Shown here in pieces: positions 16,989-25,453 of a stretch of DNA of 64,000 bases (the first letter of the stretch is position 1; each line of letters starts with the position of its first letter). The stretch is from Salmonella bongori NCTC 12419. GTDB lineage: Bacteria > Pseudomonadota > Gammaproteobacteria > Enterobacterales > Enterobacteriaceae. Below the pieces are notes generated by a model. That model saw only the letters and a list, made by a program, of their open reading frames with translations. It searched no databases and had not been told where the DNA came from. Where the stretch lies: assembly GCF_000252995.1 (NCBI RefSeq), contig NC_015761.1, forward strand, positions 682,001 through 746,000, written 5' to 3'. The position numbers and the translations under genes are program-made.

Positions 16989-18104
16989 TTGAGAGTTTTG
17001 CACGTCTACAAGGCCTATTATCCTGATACCTATGGGGGTATTGAGCAGGTCATTTACCAATTGTCTCAGGGGTGTGCCCGGCGGGGGATAACTACCGATG
17101 TATTTACTTTTAGCCCGAATAAAGATAGTGGTCCTGTAAATTATGAAGATCATCGCGTCATTTATAATAAACAATTTATTGAGGTCGCTTCCACGCCGTT
17201 TTCTCTGCAAGCAATGAAACGTTTTAAAAGAATTAAAGATGACTACGATATTATTAATTACCATTTTCCATTTCCATTTATGGATATGCTACATTTGAGT
17301 GCGCGTCCTGATGCCAAAACGGTCGTCACTTATCATTCTGATATCGTAAAACAAAAGCGGTTAATGAAATTATATCAGCCGTTAAAGCAGTATTTTCTTT
17401 CAAGCGTTGACTGTATCGTTGCTTCATCTCCTAACTATGTGGCTTCCAGCCAGACGTTACAACAATACCTTGACAAAACCGTGGTCATTCCTTTTGGTCT
17501 GCAACAACATCCTGTTCAGCACGACCCACAGCGTCTGGCGTATTGGCGCGAGAAGGTTGGCGAGAATTTTTTTCTCTTTGTCGGCACGTTCCGCTATTAC
17601 AAGGGATTGCACGTTTTACTGGATGCTGCTGAACGAAGCCAATTGAGGGTCGTTATTGTTGGAGGCGGGCCGCTGGAAGCTGAGGTGCTCCGGGAAGCGG
17701 CGCGACGAGGCCTACAAAACGTCATTTTTACCGGCCGGCTCAATGATGAAGATAAATATATTCTTCTTCATCTTTGTCGTGGCGTCGTTTTTCCGTCACA
17801 TCTGCGATCTGAAGCTTTTGGCATTACGCTGCTGGAGGGGGCGCGATTCGCAAGACCGCTTATTTCCTGTGAGATAGGTACCGGAACATCATTTATCAAC
17901 CAGGATAAAGTTAACGGCTGCGTGATACCACCACACGACTGTGCTGCGTTGGTAAAGGCGATGAATGAACTCTCGCATAATGATGAAATCGCCGCACGCT
18001 ACGGTAAAAACTCGCGTCGTCGCTTTGAAGAGATGTTTACTGCCGAGCATATGCTTGATGCTTACATTAATCTCTATACCACTTTATTGGAACAAAAATT
18101 CTGA
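16989..18104 (+). CDS. wbdC: WbdC-type mannosyltransferase (GT4)
   Basis: A 371-residue GT4 enzyme starting MRVLHVYKAYYPDTYGGIEQVIYQLSQG, with RSEAFGITLLEGARF as its E-x7-E site (about residue 276). In the E. coli pathway WbdC adds the first mannose to undecaprenyl-PP-GlcNAc made by WecA. A TTG start at 16989 follows AAGGATA (16978-16984) with good spacing, and no ATG fits the conserved N-terminus. It is the last gene of the operon; a weak GCTAC/GTAGC hairpin lies just after the stop, without a T-run. Confidence 0.93.
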   Translation: MRVLHVYKAYYPDTYGGIEQVIYQLSQGCARRGITTDVFTFSPNKDSGPVNYEDHRVIYNKQFIEVASTPFSLQAMKRFKRIKDDYDIINYHFPFPFMDMLHLSARPDAKTVVTYHSDIVKQKRLMKLYQPLKQYFLSSVDCIVASSPNYVASSQTLQQYLDKTVVIPFGLQQHPVQHDPQRLAYWREKVGENFFLFVGTFRYYKGLHVLLDAAERSQLRVVIVGGGPLEAEVLREAARRGLQNVIFTGRLNDEDKYILLHLCRGVVFPSHLRSEAFGITLLEGARFARPLISCEIGTGTSFINQDKVNGCVIPPHDCAALVKAMNELSHNDEIAARYGKNSRRRFEEMFTAEHMLDAYINLYTTLLEQKF

Positions 18105-18413
18105 ACTGTCTGCTACCGTTGTTGTAGCGGAGCCGGAGATTAATAACGAATTTTCAGGTTAACAATCGGGGGTTATGCCAGAGAATGGTATTCAGTTACG
18201 TTCTTGCTGATACTTCAAAATAGTTCTGTTTGGTCTCGAAAAAATTATGTTGCGGTTCTGTATTCTTAGGGTTTGTTGATACTATGAATTATTTATCAGG
18301 TAGAGGTATTTTTCCTGTTGTAAAAAATTGAATTGATACACTCAATTATAGGTAAATTAACGCTCAAGAAATACCAATAACGATTAAATGAAATTTTAAA
18401 GGAATATTCAATA
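18105..18413. other. Gap between wbdC and the phosphatase gene
   Basis: Very A/T-rich spacer with no coding frame and no clear terminator. It presumably holds the promoter of the phosphatase gene. AAAGGA at about 18399-18403 is a good ribosome site for ATG 18414. Confidence 0.4.
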
Positions 18414-18431
18414 ATGATTATAAAACCTGTA

Positions 18432-18450
18432 TTGCGTATTGCGTATTGCG
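18432..18450 (+). repeat. 7-bp tandem repeat (TTGCGTA x 2.7) in a signal-peptide coding region
   Basis: TTGCGTA TTGCGTA TTGCG. ATG 18414, which has a good ribosome site, reads through this repeat and stops at 18495-18497 after 27 codons. Removing one 7-base unit would join it in frame as MIIKPVLRIAFCQFAISILL to the phosphatase. Confidence 0.8.
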
Positions 18451-20070
18451 TTTTGTCAATTTGCAATAAGCATCTTATTGTTATTATCTGTTCATGATGT
18501 TTTTGCAAAGGAATATATATCGGGTGATCTTATTCCCGATAGCCTATATATTCTACCTTCACCACCAGATAAAAACTCTTCAGCGTTTCTAAATGATAAG
18601 TCACTGTATATTTCTCCAAAAAAAGGAATGAAGACTCCGCAATGGCGTGACGCACAGCAAACGGTCGACTTAAATGACATTAACGCTCTGTTCGCCAACG
18701 CTACGGGGCTTGATTTGGATAAAAAGCACATGCCGGAAACCTACAGTCTCCTGGAGTCTTTGGTGCCATTAGTGGCTGATAAAGGTACTCGCAAAGCTAA
18801 AGAGTTCTACCATCGTCAGCGTCCATTCGTTTATTTCCACCAACAAACGTGTTCGCCTGCGCAAGAAAATGACCTGCGCAATAACGGCTCTTATCCTTCT
18901 GGACACGCTGCTACAGGGTGGGCGCTGGCTCTGGTACTGGCGGATATCATGCCAGAAAAAAGAAACGAAATATTGAAACGTGGATACGAAATCGGCCAAT
19001 TGCGTGTTGTTTGTGGTGTACACTGGCAAAGCGATGTCGATGCTGGGCGGTTAGTAGGCGCGGCAATTTATTCTGCTTTAAACCAGTCAGAATCATTTAA
19101 ACGGGATCTGAATAAGGCTCGTGACGAAATACATCAGTTGATCGCGGGGAGAAAATGGTACAACAACGTATATGCGCCAACATTTATTGACTATATCGAT
19201 GGAAAATGGGTTTTGGTTGATTGCTGGAATAGTCGTATTCTCTGGAGCAATGAGCTAGTACCAGATTTAGCACGCTGGCAGGTGCTCGAAGATCGCTTTT
19301 CATCCCATTCGGTTGCTTATGACGGCCATAAATATTGGGCCACGGAAGATACCGAGCATGGAAGAATAGTGTTTTACACTTTCTCAAATGGTAAATTTCA
19401 TCAAGTCGCTGATTTAAACAACCTTGGAACAAGAACACACCGTCTTCGCTACGACCAGCACAGTAATTCTTTTATGCTCATTTCCGCCACATCAGGCGAT
19501 TTTTGGCGTATACAAATTACCAACAATAAGCCTAAAATTATCCAACATGTTGATCTAAAAAAATATCTTAAACCACAAGGTAAAGATTTTGAAATTAGAA
19601 CATTCACTCGACATAACGGTATGTTATATTTTGTATCTTCTTTAGCAACACCAGAAATACTGATCGTTAAAGATGATAAGAATCTTACGATGGTTAAAAA
19701 AATACCTGTACCAGCCGATTTATCAAATATGCAAGAAATTTATTTCTTTCCTGACGGGAAGGTTTTTATCTCTGGTGATTATAAAAAGGCTGTATTATTG
19801 AATTCTATTGAGGATATTAGTAGTGCCAGCAATCAATACGATAAATTTAGTTTTTCTGGATCGCCATATTGGATCTCTCAACAGGCTAATCACTATTTGA
19901 TCTCTGAGTTGGGATATAAAAATGGTGATAGCAATAACCTTGGGCTCAACGGTGTATCTGAGTGGAGCTACAGCAATGGTAAATTAAAAAAAATAAAAGA
20001 AGTCATTCGTTTTACTTCACCTACTGATAGTAATGTGCAGAAAAAATCCGAAATTAAGTTTCAGATATAA
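18439..20070 (+). CDS. Secreted class A acid phosphatase (PhoN-like PAP2) with large C-terminal domain
   Basis: A signal peptide (SILLLLSVHDVFA) leads to a PhoN-like domain, residues about 30-215. The class A motif is nearly complete: K121-x6-R128-P129, P153-S-G-H156, then R189, H195 and D199, but the serine before R189 is leucine (QLRVVCGVHWQSDVDAG). Residues 216-543 resemble nothing I recognise; repeated strand patterns with YW/FW and G-D turns suggest a beta-propeller, an inference. PhoN itself is about 250 residues, so this is a fusion or extended form. It should be periplasmic. The only in-frame starts are TTG 18439 or a CTG; the well-placed ATG 18414 is out of frame because of a 7-bp repeat. 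Confidence 0.75.
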   Translation: MRIAFCQFAISILLLLSVHDVFAKEYISGDLIPDSLYILPSPPDKNSSAFLNDKSLYISPKKGMKTPQWRDAQQTVDLNDINALFANATGLDLDKKHMPETYSLLESLVPLVADKGTRKAKEFYHRQRPFVYFHQQTCSPAQENDLRNNGSYPSGHAATGWALALVLADIMPEKRNEILKRGYEIGQLRVVCGVHWQSDVDAGRLVGAAIYSALNQSESFKRDLNKARDEIHQLIAGRKWYNNVYAPTFIDYIDGKWVLVDCWNSRILWSNELVPDLARWQVLEDRFSSHSVAYDGHKYWATEDTEHGRIVFYTFSNGKFHQVADLNNLGTRTHRLRYDQHSNSFMLISATSGDFWRIQITNNKPKIIQHVDLKKYLKPQGKDFEIRTFTRHNGMLYFVSSLATPEILIVKDDKNLTMVKKIPVPADLSNMQEIYFFPDGKVFISGDYKKAVLLNSIEDISSASNQYDKFSFSGSPYWISQQANHYLISELGYKNGDSNNLGLNGVSEWSYSNGKLKKIKEVIRFTSPTDSNVQKKSEIKFQI

Positions 20071-20991
20071 TTTGTATTAGTCGGAAGTGAATTTGGCTTT
20101 GGGGCTTGAAATATTCAGGCTTCCAAAGTCACGTCGGACAGATTGATACCTGGTTTATTTACGTCCTTAAGTTTCAAATCATAATATGTCAGAAAGCTGG
20201 GGCTTATTATTCATGTTGATTTATTACATACTCACATAATGCAGGAAAGTTGTTTCTGCCCATTTCACTATATCCTGCCTGTTGCCATAATTCATCGTGT
20301 GAGAATTGATGGCAATATTATGACTCTTGAGGTTAAGCTCGTTTTTCATGGGTAAAAAAGCCGTTAGTAGCCCGACAGATGGATGTGGATGGGGTAGCGT
20401 TTAAGAAAAGACATTCTTATATAACGATGCACTTCGATCGTAATGGGCTGGCGTTGGCTTTAACTGATGATGGCGGTAAAGCAAACCTTGTTTATGGCGT
20501 GTTTTATGGTCCGTCTTTTGCGTCAGCGTCGTTGATGACGAGATATTCGTGTTATGGTTGTATTGCTCAGCCTGACAGGTTGTTTGTTTCCTTGTTGACG
20601 ATTATTCAGGTTATGCAATCATGGCTGAATTCGCCAGGGTGATCTACTCCCTGGCGCCGCTATGTAGTAACACGATTTTCCATGTGCGCAGGTTCGCTTA
20701 TTGGGTTGAGAAGTGTGATGAAAATGAGGCAAGGAAAAGTACATTAGTCTTTTCACTTCATTCCGCTCCTGGTCTACGTTATCGGCATAATGCGGTTAAT
20801 GATTGTGGTGGCTACCGTGGGATATTGGTGATGCTAATGGTGGCGGATTTTAGTATTGTTCCCGCTGTGTTGCTGGAGCTACCGAATAAAAAACATCACG
20901 ATCAACGCAATAGCGGCGGAGCCGCTGGAAGGTGATGCTTTCATAGCGAGCGGTACAATCCATTAATTATCTGTTAAAAAAGGACATTATC
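20071..20991 (+). other. Right part of the island, probable gene remnants
   Basis: No intact gene is evident across 920 bases. An imperfect hairpin (about 20095-20127, CTTTGG..CCAAAG ends) follows the phosphatase. From about 20380 to 20940 short open stretches change frame repeatedly; some read as plausible protein (for example a hydrophobic YVIGIMRLMIVVATVGYW, and INAIAAEPLEGDAFIASGTIH ending just before nei), which looks like a decayed membrane-protein gene. I cannot name it. The last 60 bases hold the nei ribosome site. Confidence 0.45.
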
Positions 20992-21783
20992 ATGCCAGAA
21001 GGCCCGGAAATTCGTCGTGCGGCGGATAATCTGGAGGCGGCAGTCAAAGGCAAAACCTTAACCGACGTCTGGTTTGCCTTTGCACAGTTAAAACCGTATG
21101 AATCACTGCTTACCGGTCAAATTGTTACCCGAATAGAGACGCGGGGGAAAGCGCTGCTGACCCATTTTTCAAATGGCCTGGCGCTCTACAGCCACAACCA
21201 GCTTTACGGCGTATGGCGGGTGATCGACACCGGTGAAATACCGCAGACCACGCGTATACTGCGCGTCAGGTTACAAACGGCGGATAAAACTATTCTGCTT
21301 TATAGCGCGTCTGATATCGAAATGCTGACAGCAGAGCAATTAACGACGCACCCTTTTTTACAGCGGGTCGGACCAGACGTGCTGGACGTCCGTCTTACTC
21401 CGGAGGTGGTCAAAGCTCGACTGCTGTCGCCGCGTTTTCGCAACCGACAATTCTCCGGTCTGTTGCTGGATCAGGCCTTTCTGGCGGGGCTGGGGAATTA
21501 TCTGCGCGTTGAAATCCTTTGGCAGGTAGGGCTAAGCGGGCAGCATAAAGCGAAAGATCTCAGCGATACGCAACTGGATGCGCTGGCGCACGCGCTGCTT
21601 GATATTCCTCGCCTGTCTTACATGACCCGTGGACAGGTGGATGACAATAAACACCACGGCGCGCTATTTCGCTTTAAGGTTTTCCACCGTGACGGCGAAG
21701 CGTGCGAGCGGTGCGGCGGCCTTATTGAAAAGACAACACTTTCCTCACGCCCGTTTTACTGGTGCCCGTATTGCCAGAAATAG
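20992..21783 (+). CDS. nei: Endonuclease VIII (oxidised pyrimidine DNA glycosylase/AP lyase)
   Basis: Nei excises oxidised pyrimidines such as thymine glycol and cleaves the abasic site. The mature N-terminus PEGPEIRRAADNLE supplies the catalytic Pro and Glu. A conserved helix-two-turn-helix (FLAGLGNYLRVEILW) and a C-terminal zinc finger with four cysteines (CERCGG..CPYC) are intact. Length 263 residues is normal. ATG 20992 follows AAAAAGGAC. In E. coli nei is directly after pxpA; here the island separates them, so nei must use its own promoter. Confidence 0.96.
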   Translation: MPEGPEIRRAADNLEAAVKGKTLTDVWFAFAQLKPYESLLTGQIVTRIETRGKALLTHFSNGLALYSHNQLYGVWRVIDTGEIPQTTRILRVRLQTADKTILLYSASDIEMLTAEQLTTHPFLQRVGPDVLDVRLTPEVVKARLLSPRFRNRQFSGLLLDQAFLAGLGNYLRVEILWQVGLSGQHKAKDLSDTQLDALAHALLDIPRLSYMTRGQVDDNKHHGALFRFKVFHRDGEACERCGGLIEKTTLSSRPFYWCPYCQK

Positions 21784-21836
21784 CCGGAACCGCCATCGGC
21801 GAGCGGCTATTGCCTGACGGTGCAACGCTTATCGTC

Positions 21837-22883
21837 CTACAAAGGTTGTTTGGGCGCATAGGTTGAAATAAAACGGGCCACTGCTGGCCCAGTTAACAGA
21901 ATGCTGAACAGCCGTAGGGTTTGCATTGCCATGATGAGCGCCATATCGGCACTGCTTCCTGCCGCGATCGCGGCAACCGTATCCAGACCTCCGGGACTGG
22001 TGGCGAGATAAGCCGTCATAAAATCAATCTGCATGTAGTAAGCCATTCCCCACGCCATCGCGGCGCAAATCGCCATCAGCGCGAAAATTGACAATAAGAT
22101 TTGCGGCAATGGCCGCAGCGCCATAAAAAAAACCTGTCTGTCAAAGCCCAGCCCGATACGCCAGCCTATCGCCATATACGCCACGGCCAGCAGCCATTCG
22201 GGTAATTCAATCTCAATGATGCCGTGCGAATGGAGAAGCGCGCCTGCCAACATGGGGAGCAGCATCGTGCCGGAAGGGATACGCATCAGGCGACCGGCAA
22301 TGCCCGCCACGATCGCTAATAGCAGCGTCGTCAATACATTATCGCTAAGCGGTGGAAACCAGACCACCTGTTGGCTGACCGCGGCCGCGCTGTCGCCGAG
22401 TATCAGGCGTGTCACCAACACCGCCGCGCCAGCGACAAACAGTACCCTTAGATACTGCATAAACGCTACCAGGCGGATATCCGCCCCGTAATCTTGCGCC
22501 ATCGCTACCATTGCCGCCGCGCCGCCCGGCGAAGACCCCCATGCGCCGGTGTTGCCGGGCAGCGAGCTGTAACGTACCAGCAGCCAGCCAACTATCGCGC
22601 TGGAAAACAGCGTCACCAGCAATACCAAAAGCACGACCGGCCAGTAGAGGGCGAGGGTGGTCAATATCGAATCGGTTAGATTTTGGGCGATCATACAGCC
22701 GAGAATCGCCTGCGCGGCGAGAAAAATACCACGCGGAAGTTGTAGCGTACTGCCTCGCAAACTCAACACGATACCCGCAATCATAGGGCCGAGCAGCATC
22801 GCCGCCGGAAGGTGCAGATAGAGAAAAATAAGGGAAATGAGCAGCGATAACAGGAACAACAAAAACCACTGCAGAATCGGCAT
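21837..22883 (-). CDS. abrB: AbrB family membrane protein
   Basis: A 348-residue inner-membrane protein with about ten hydrophobic spans in two similar halves, each containing a PGG motif (SSPGGAAAMVAMA and ATSPGGLDTVAAIA), the sign of the AbrB duplication family. E. coli AbrB was named as a regulator of aidB expression and is often annotated as a putative ammonia monooxygenase-like protein; its true substrate is unknown. It reads leftward after gltA and is convergent with nei. No defect seen. Confidence 0.92.
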   Translation of the reverse strand: MPILQWFLLFLLSLLISLIFLYLHLPAAMLLGPMIAGIVLSLRGSTLQLPRGIFLAAQAILGCMIAQNLTDSILTTLALYWPVVLLVLLVTLFSSAIVGWLLVRYSSLPGNTGAWGSSPGGAAAMVAMAQDYGADIRLVAFMQYLRVLFVAGAAVLVTRLILGDSAAAVSQQVVWFPPLSDNVLTTLLLAIVAGIAGRLMRIPSGTMLLPMLAGALLHSHGIIEIELPEWLLAVAYMAIGWRIGLGFDRQVFFMALRPLPQILLSIFALMAICAAMAWGMAYYMQIDFMTAYLATSPGGLDTVAAIAAGSSADMALIMAMQTLRLFSILLTGPAVARFISTYAPKQPL

Positions 22884-22982
22884 TCCATGCTCCCTGAATG
22901 ATATTTAGCGAAATCTTAATTAATCATAGAGAGTAACGGGATAAGAATAAAATAATGAGGATAAGAAAAAAGGGAAAATGTA

Positions 22983-23019
22983 CCGGATGGCGGGGGGGGG
23001 GGGGCGTCGCCATCCGGTT
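22983..23019 (-). repeat. REP-like hairpin with a 13-G run downstream of gltA
   Basis: CCGGATGGCG and CGCCATCCGG are complementary arms of a palindrome just past the gltA stop, as in REP units and transcript 3' ends. The loop contains an uninterrupted run of 13 G (22992-23004). It probably terminates or stabilises the gltA transcript, which reads leftward. Confidence 0.65.
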
Positions 23020-23024
23020 GTCAA

Positions 23025-24308
23025 TTAACGCTTCAGCGCCGATTTAAAATCGCGTTTATCGTAGCCAGTGTACAGCTGACGAGGACGGGCGATTTTCATG
23101 CCTTCGCTATGCATTTCGTTCCAGTGGGCTATCCAGCCGACAGTACGCGCCATCGCGAAGATCACGGTAAACATAGAGGACGGAATGCCCATGGCTTTCA
23201 GGATGATGCCAGAGTAGAAATCTACGTTCGGATAGAGTTTCTTCTCAATGAAGTATGGGTCGTTCAGTGCGATGTTTTCCAGTTCCATCGCGACTTCCAG
23301 CAGGTCATCTTTGGTTCCCAGCTCTTTCAGTACTTCATGACAGGTTTCACGCATGACGGTGGCGCGCGGGTCATAGTTTTTGTAAACACGGTGACCGAAG
23401 CCCATCAGACGGAAAGAATCGTTTTTGTCTTTCGCACGACGCACAAATTCCGGAATATGTTTAACCGAGCTGATTTCTTCCAGCATTTTCAACGCGGCTT
23501 CGTTGGCGCCGCCGTGAGCCGGTCCCCACAGGGAGGCAATCCCCGCCGCGATGCAGGCAAACGGGTTGGCGCCAGAGGAGCCGGCGGTACGTACGGTAGA
23601 CGTTGATGCGTTCTGCTCGTGGTCGGCGTGCAGGATCAGAATACGGTCCATGGCGCGTTCCAGGATAGGATTCACTTCATAGGTTTCACATGGTGTGGAG
23701 AACATCATGTTCAGGAAGTTACCGGCGTAGGAAAGATCGTTACGTGGATAAACAAACGGTTGGCCGATAGAATATTTGTAGCACATCGCCGCCATGGTCG
23801 GCATTTTGGACAATAAGCGGAACGCCGCGATTTCACGGTGGCGCGGATTATTCACATCCAGTGAGTCGTGATAAAACGCCGCCAATGCGCCAGTAATCCC
23901 GCACATGACCGCCATCGGATGCGAGTCGCGACGGAAAGCGTGGAACAGGCGAGTGATTTGCTCGTGAATCATCGTATGGCGGGTGACTGTCGTTCTGAAC
24001 TCGTCATACTCTTCCTGCGTTGGTTTTTCGCCGTATAGCAGGATGTAACACACTTCCAGGTAGTTGGAATCGGTAGCAAGTTGGTCAATCGGGAAACCGC
24101 GATGCAGTAAAATGCCTTCGTCGCCATCGATGAAGGTAATTTTGGATTCGCAGGATGCGGTAGAGGTAAAACCAGGGTCAAAAGTAAAGATTCCTTTTGA
24201 ACCGAGACTACGAATATCAATCACATCTTGACCGAGTGTGCCTTTTAGCACATCCAGTTCAATAGCAGTGTCACCATTAAGGGTGATTTTTGCCTTTGTA
24301 TCAGCCAT
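23025..24308 (-). CDS. gltA: Citrate synthase (type II)
   Basis: GltA condenses oxaloacetate and acetyl-CoA to citrate, the entry step of the TCA cycle. The 427-residue length is that of the hexameric, NADH-inhibited enterobacterial type. Catalytic residues lie in GPAHGGANEA, FGHRVYKNYDPR and NVDFYSG (His, His and Asp). It is transcribed away from the sdh-suc operon across a shared 740-base control region, the standard arrangement. Confidence 0.98.
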   Translation of the reverse strand: MADTKAKITLNGDTAIELDVLKGTLGQDVIDIRSLGSKGIFTFDPGFTSTASCESKITFIDGDEGILLHRGFPIDQLATDSNYLEVCYILLYGEKPTQEEYDEFRTTVTRHTMIHEQITRLFHAFRRDSHPMAVMCGITGALAAFYHDSLDVNNPRHREIAAFRLLSKMPTMAAMCYKYSIGQPFVYPRNDLSYAGNFLNMMFSTPCETYEVNPILERAMDRILILHADHEQNASTSTVRTAGSSGANPFACIAAGIASLWGPAHGGANEAALKMLEEISSVKHIPEFVRRAKDKNDSFRLMGFGHRVYKNYDPRATVMRETCHEVLKELGTKDDLLEVAMELENIALNDPYFIEKKLYPNVDFYSGIILKAMGIPSSMFTVIFAMARTVGWIAHWNEMHSEGMKIARPRQLYTGYDKRDFKSALKR

Positions 24309-25063
24309 TTACGGTCTCCTTAGCGCCTTATTGCTTAAGACTGCCGGAACGCAGACTTGCCTTCTCCACGTCATCTTCCACGTCGTTACTGCACGAAGGA
24401 TTCGGTGTATGCATCAATCAACCGTTACCAGTTTGTTATTTGGCTCGCCGCTCTGTGAAAGAGGGGGATGACCTGGGTACAGAGCAATGGGCGCTTGCAG
24501 ATAACGGTTTAATTTATGTCGAATTAGCGGCAAATCAGGAACTTAGCAATCCGGGTAATGTAACCTTTCTATCACTAATAACTGTCCTGAATGAATGGGT
24601 CAATACCACCACACTGTTGCATAACTTATTGTCAGGTGAAAGAGTGACCCCATAACTTTTACGAATTATATGCTTTTTCTGGTGTTGTTTGTAACAACTT
24701 TGTTTAATGTTTGTCAAATCAGATGATTGAAAATTAAAAAAATGTTGTTATCGTGACCTGCGTCACTGTTCAGGATAAAACCCGACAAACTATATGTAGG
24801 TTAATTGTAATGATTTTGTGAACGTCCTATACTGCCGCCAGGTCTCCGGAATACCCTGCAATCCCGAGCCACCCAGCGTTGTAACGTGTCGTTTTAGCTA
24901 CTGGAAGCAGTGTTTTACATGACGCGCAGTTATAGAAAGGACGCTGTCTGACCCGCACGCAGACCGGAGGAAGGAAATCCCGTCGTCTTTCTGTCTACAG
25001 GTAAATTCTCGCCTGTAACCGAAGCCTTAAGGGAATAATAAGAACAGCATGTGGGCGTTATTC
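24309..25063. promoter_or_regulatory. gltA-sdhC divergent control region
   Basis: About 750 bases without genes, holding divergent gltA and sdhC promoters. GTGACCTGCGTCAC (24754-24767) is a palindrome that may bind a regulator. In E. coli the region is controlled by CRP-cAMP, ArcA and, post-transcriptionally at sdhC, by small RNAs; individual sites are not assigned here. Short open frames within it have no support. Confidence 0.6.
24805..24833 (+). promoter_or_regulatory. Main sdhC promoter
   Basis: TTGTAA (24805-24810), 17-base spacer, TATACT (24828-24833). The surrounding sequence, including the following GCCGCCAGGTCTCCGG, matches the E. coli sdhC promoter as I recall it. It implies an untranslated leader of about 215 bases. 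Confidence 0.7.
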
Positions 25064-25453
25064 ATGATAAGAAATGTGAAAAAACAAAGACCTGTCAATC
25101 TGGATCTTCAAACGATTCGGTTCCCCATCACAGCGATAGCGTCCATTCTTCATCGCGTATCTGGTGTGATTACCTTCATCGCAGTCGGCATTTTGCTGTG
25201 GCTTCTGGGCACTAGCCTCTCTTCCCCGGAAGGATTCCAGCAGGCTACCGATATCATGGACGGCTTCATCGTTAAATTCATCATGTGGGGCATTCTTACC
25301 GCGCTGGCGTATCACGTCGTCGTTGGGATTCGTCACATGTTAATGGATTTTGGCTATCTGGAAGAAACATTCGAAGCGGGTCAACGCTCAGCCAAAATTT
25401 CTTTTGTTATCACTGTCGTGCTTTCACTTCTCGCAGGAGTCCTCGTATGGTAA
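25064..25453 (+). CDS. sdhC: Succinate dehydrogenase cytochrome b556 subunit
   Basis: SdhC is one of two membrane anchors of complex II and contributes to the quinone pocket. The 129-residue protein starts MIRNVKKQRPVNLDLQTIRFPITAIASILHRVSGV; S27 and R31 of the quinone site lie in SILHRVSG, and His84, the haem ligand, in LAYHVVVGIRH. Three membrane spans follow. An in-frame ATG 15 bases upstream (25049) has a somewhat better upstream AAGGGA and could be the true start, adding MWALF. The stop overlaps sdhD. Confidence 0.95.
   Translation: MIRNVKKQRPVNLDLQTIRFPITAIASILHRVSGVITFIAVGILLWLLGTSLSSPEGFQQATDIMDGFIVKFIMWGILTALAYHVVVGIRHMLMDFGYLEETFEAGQRSAKISFVITVVLSLLAGVLVW

Noticed and set aside
18439..20070. 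Calling the phosphatase a plain pseudogene
   Set aside because: Its 540-codon frame is clean and the catalytic residues are kept; only the start is in doubt, and TTG 18439 or a unit change in the repeat could restore it.
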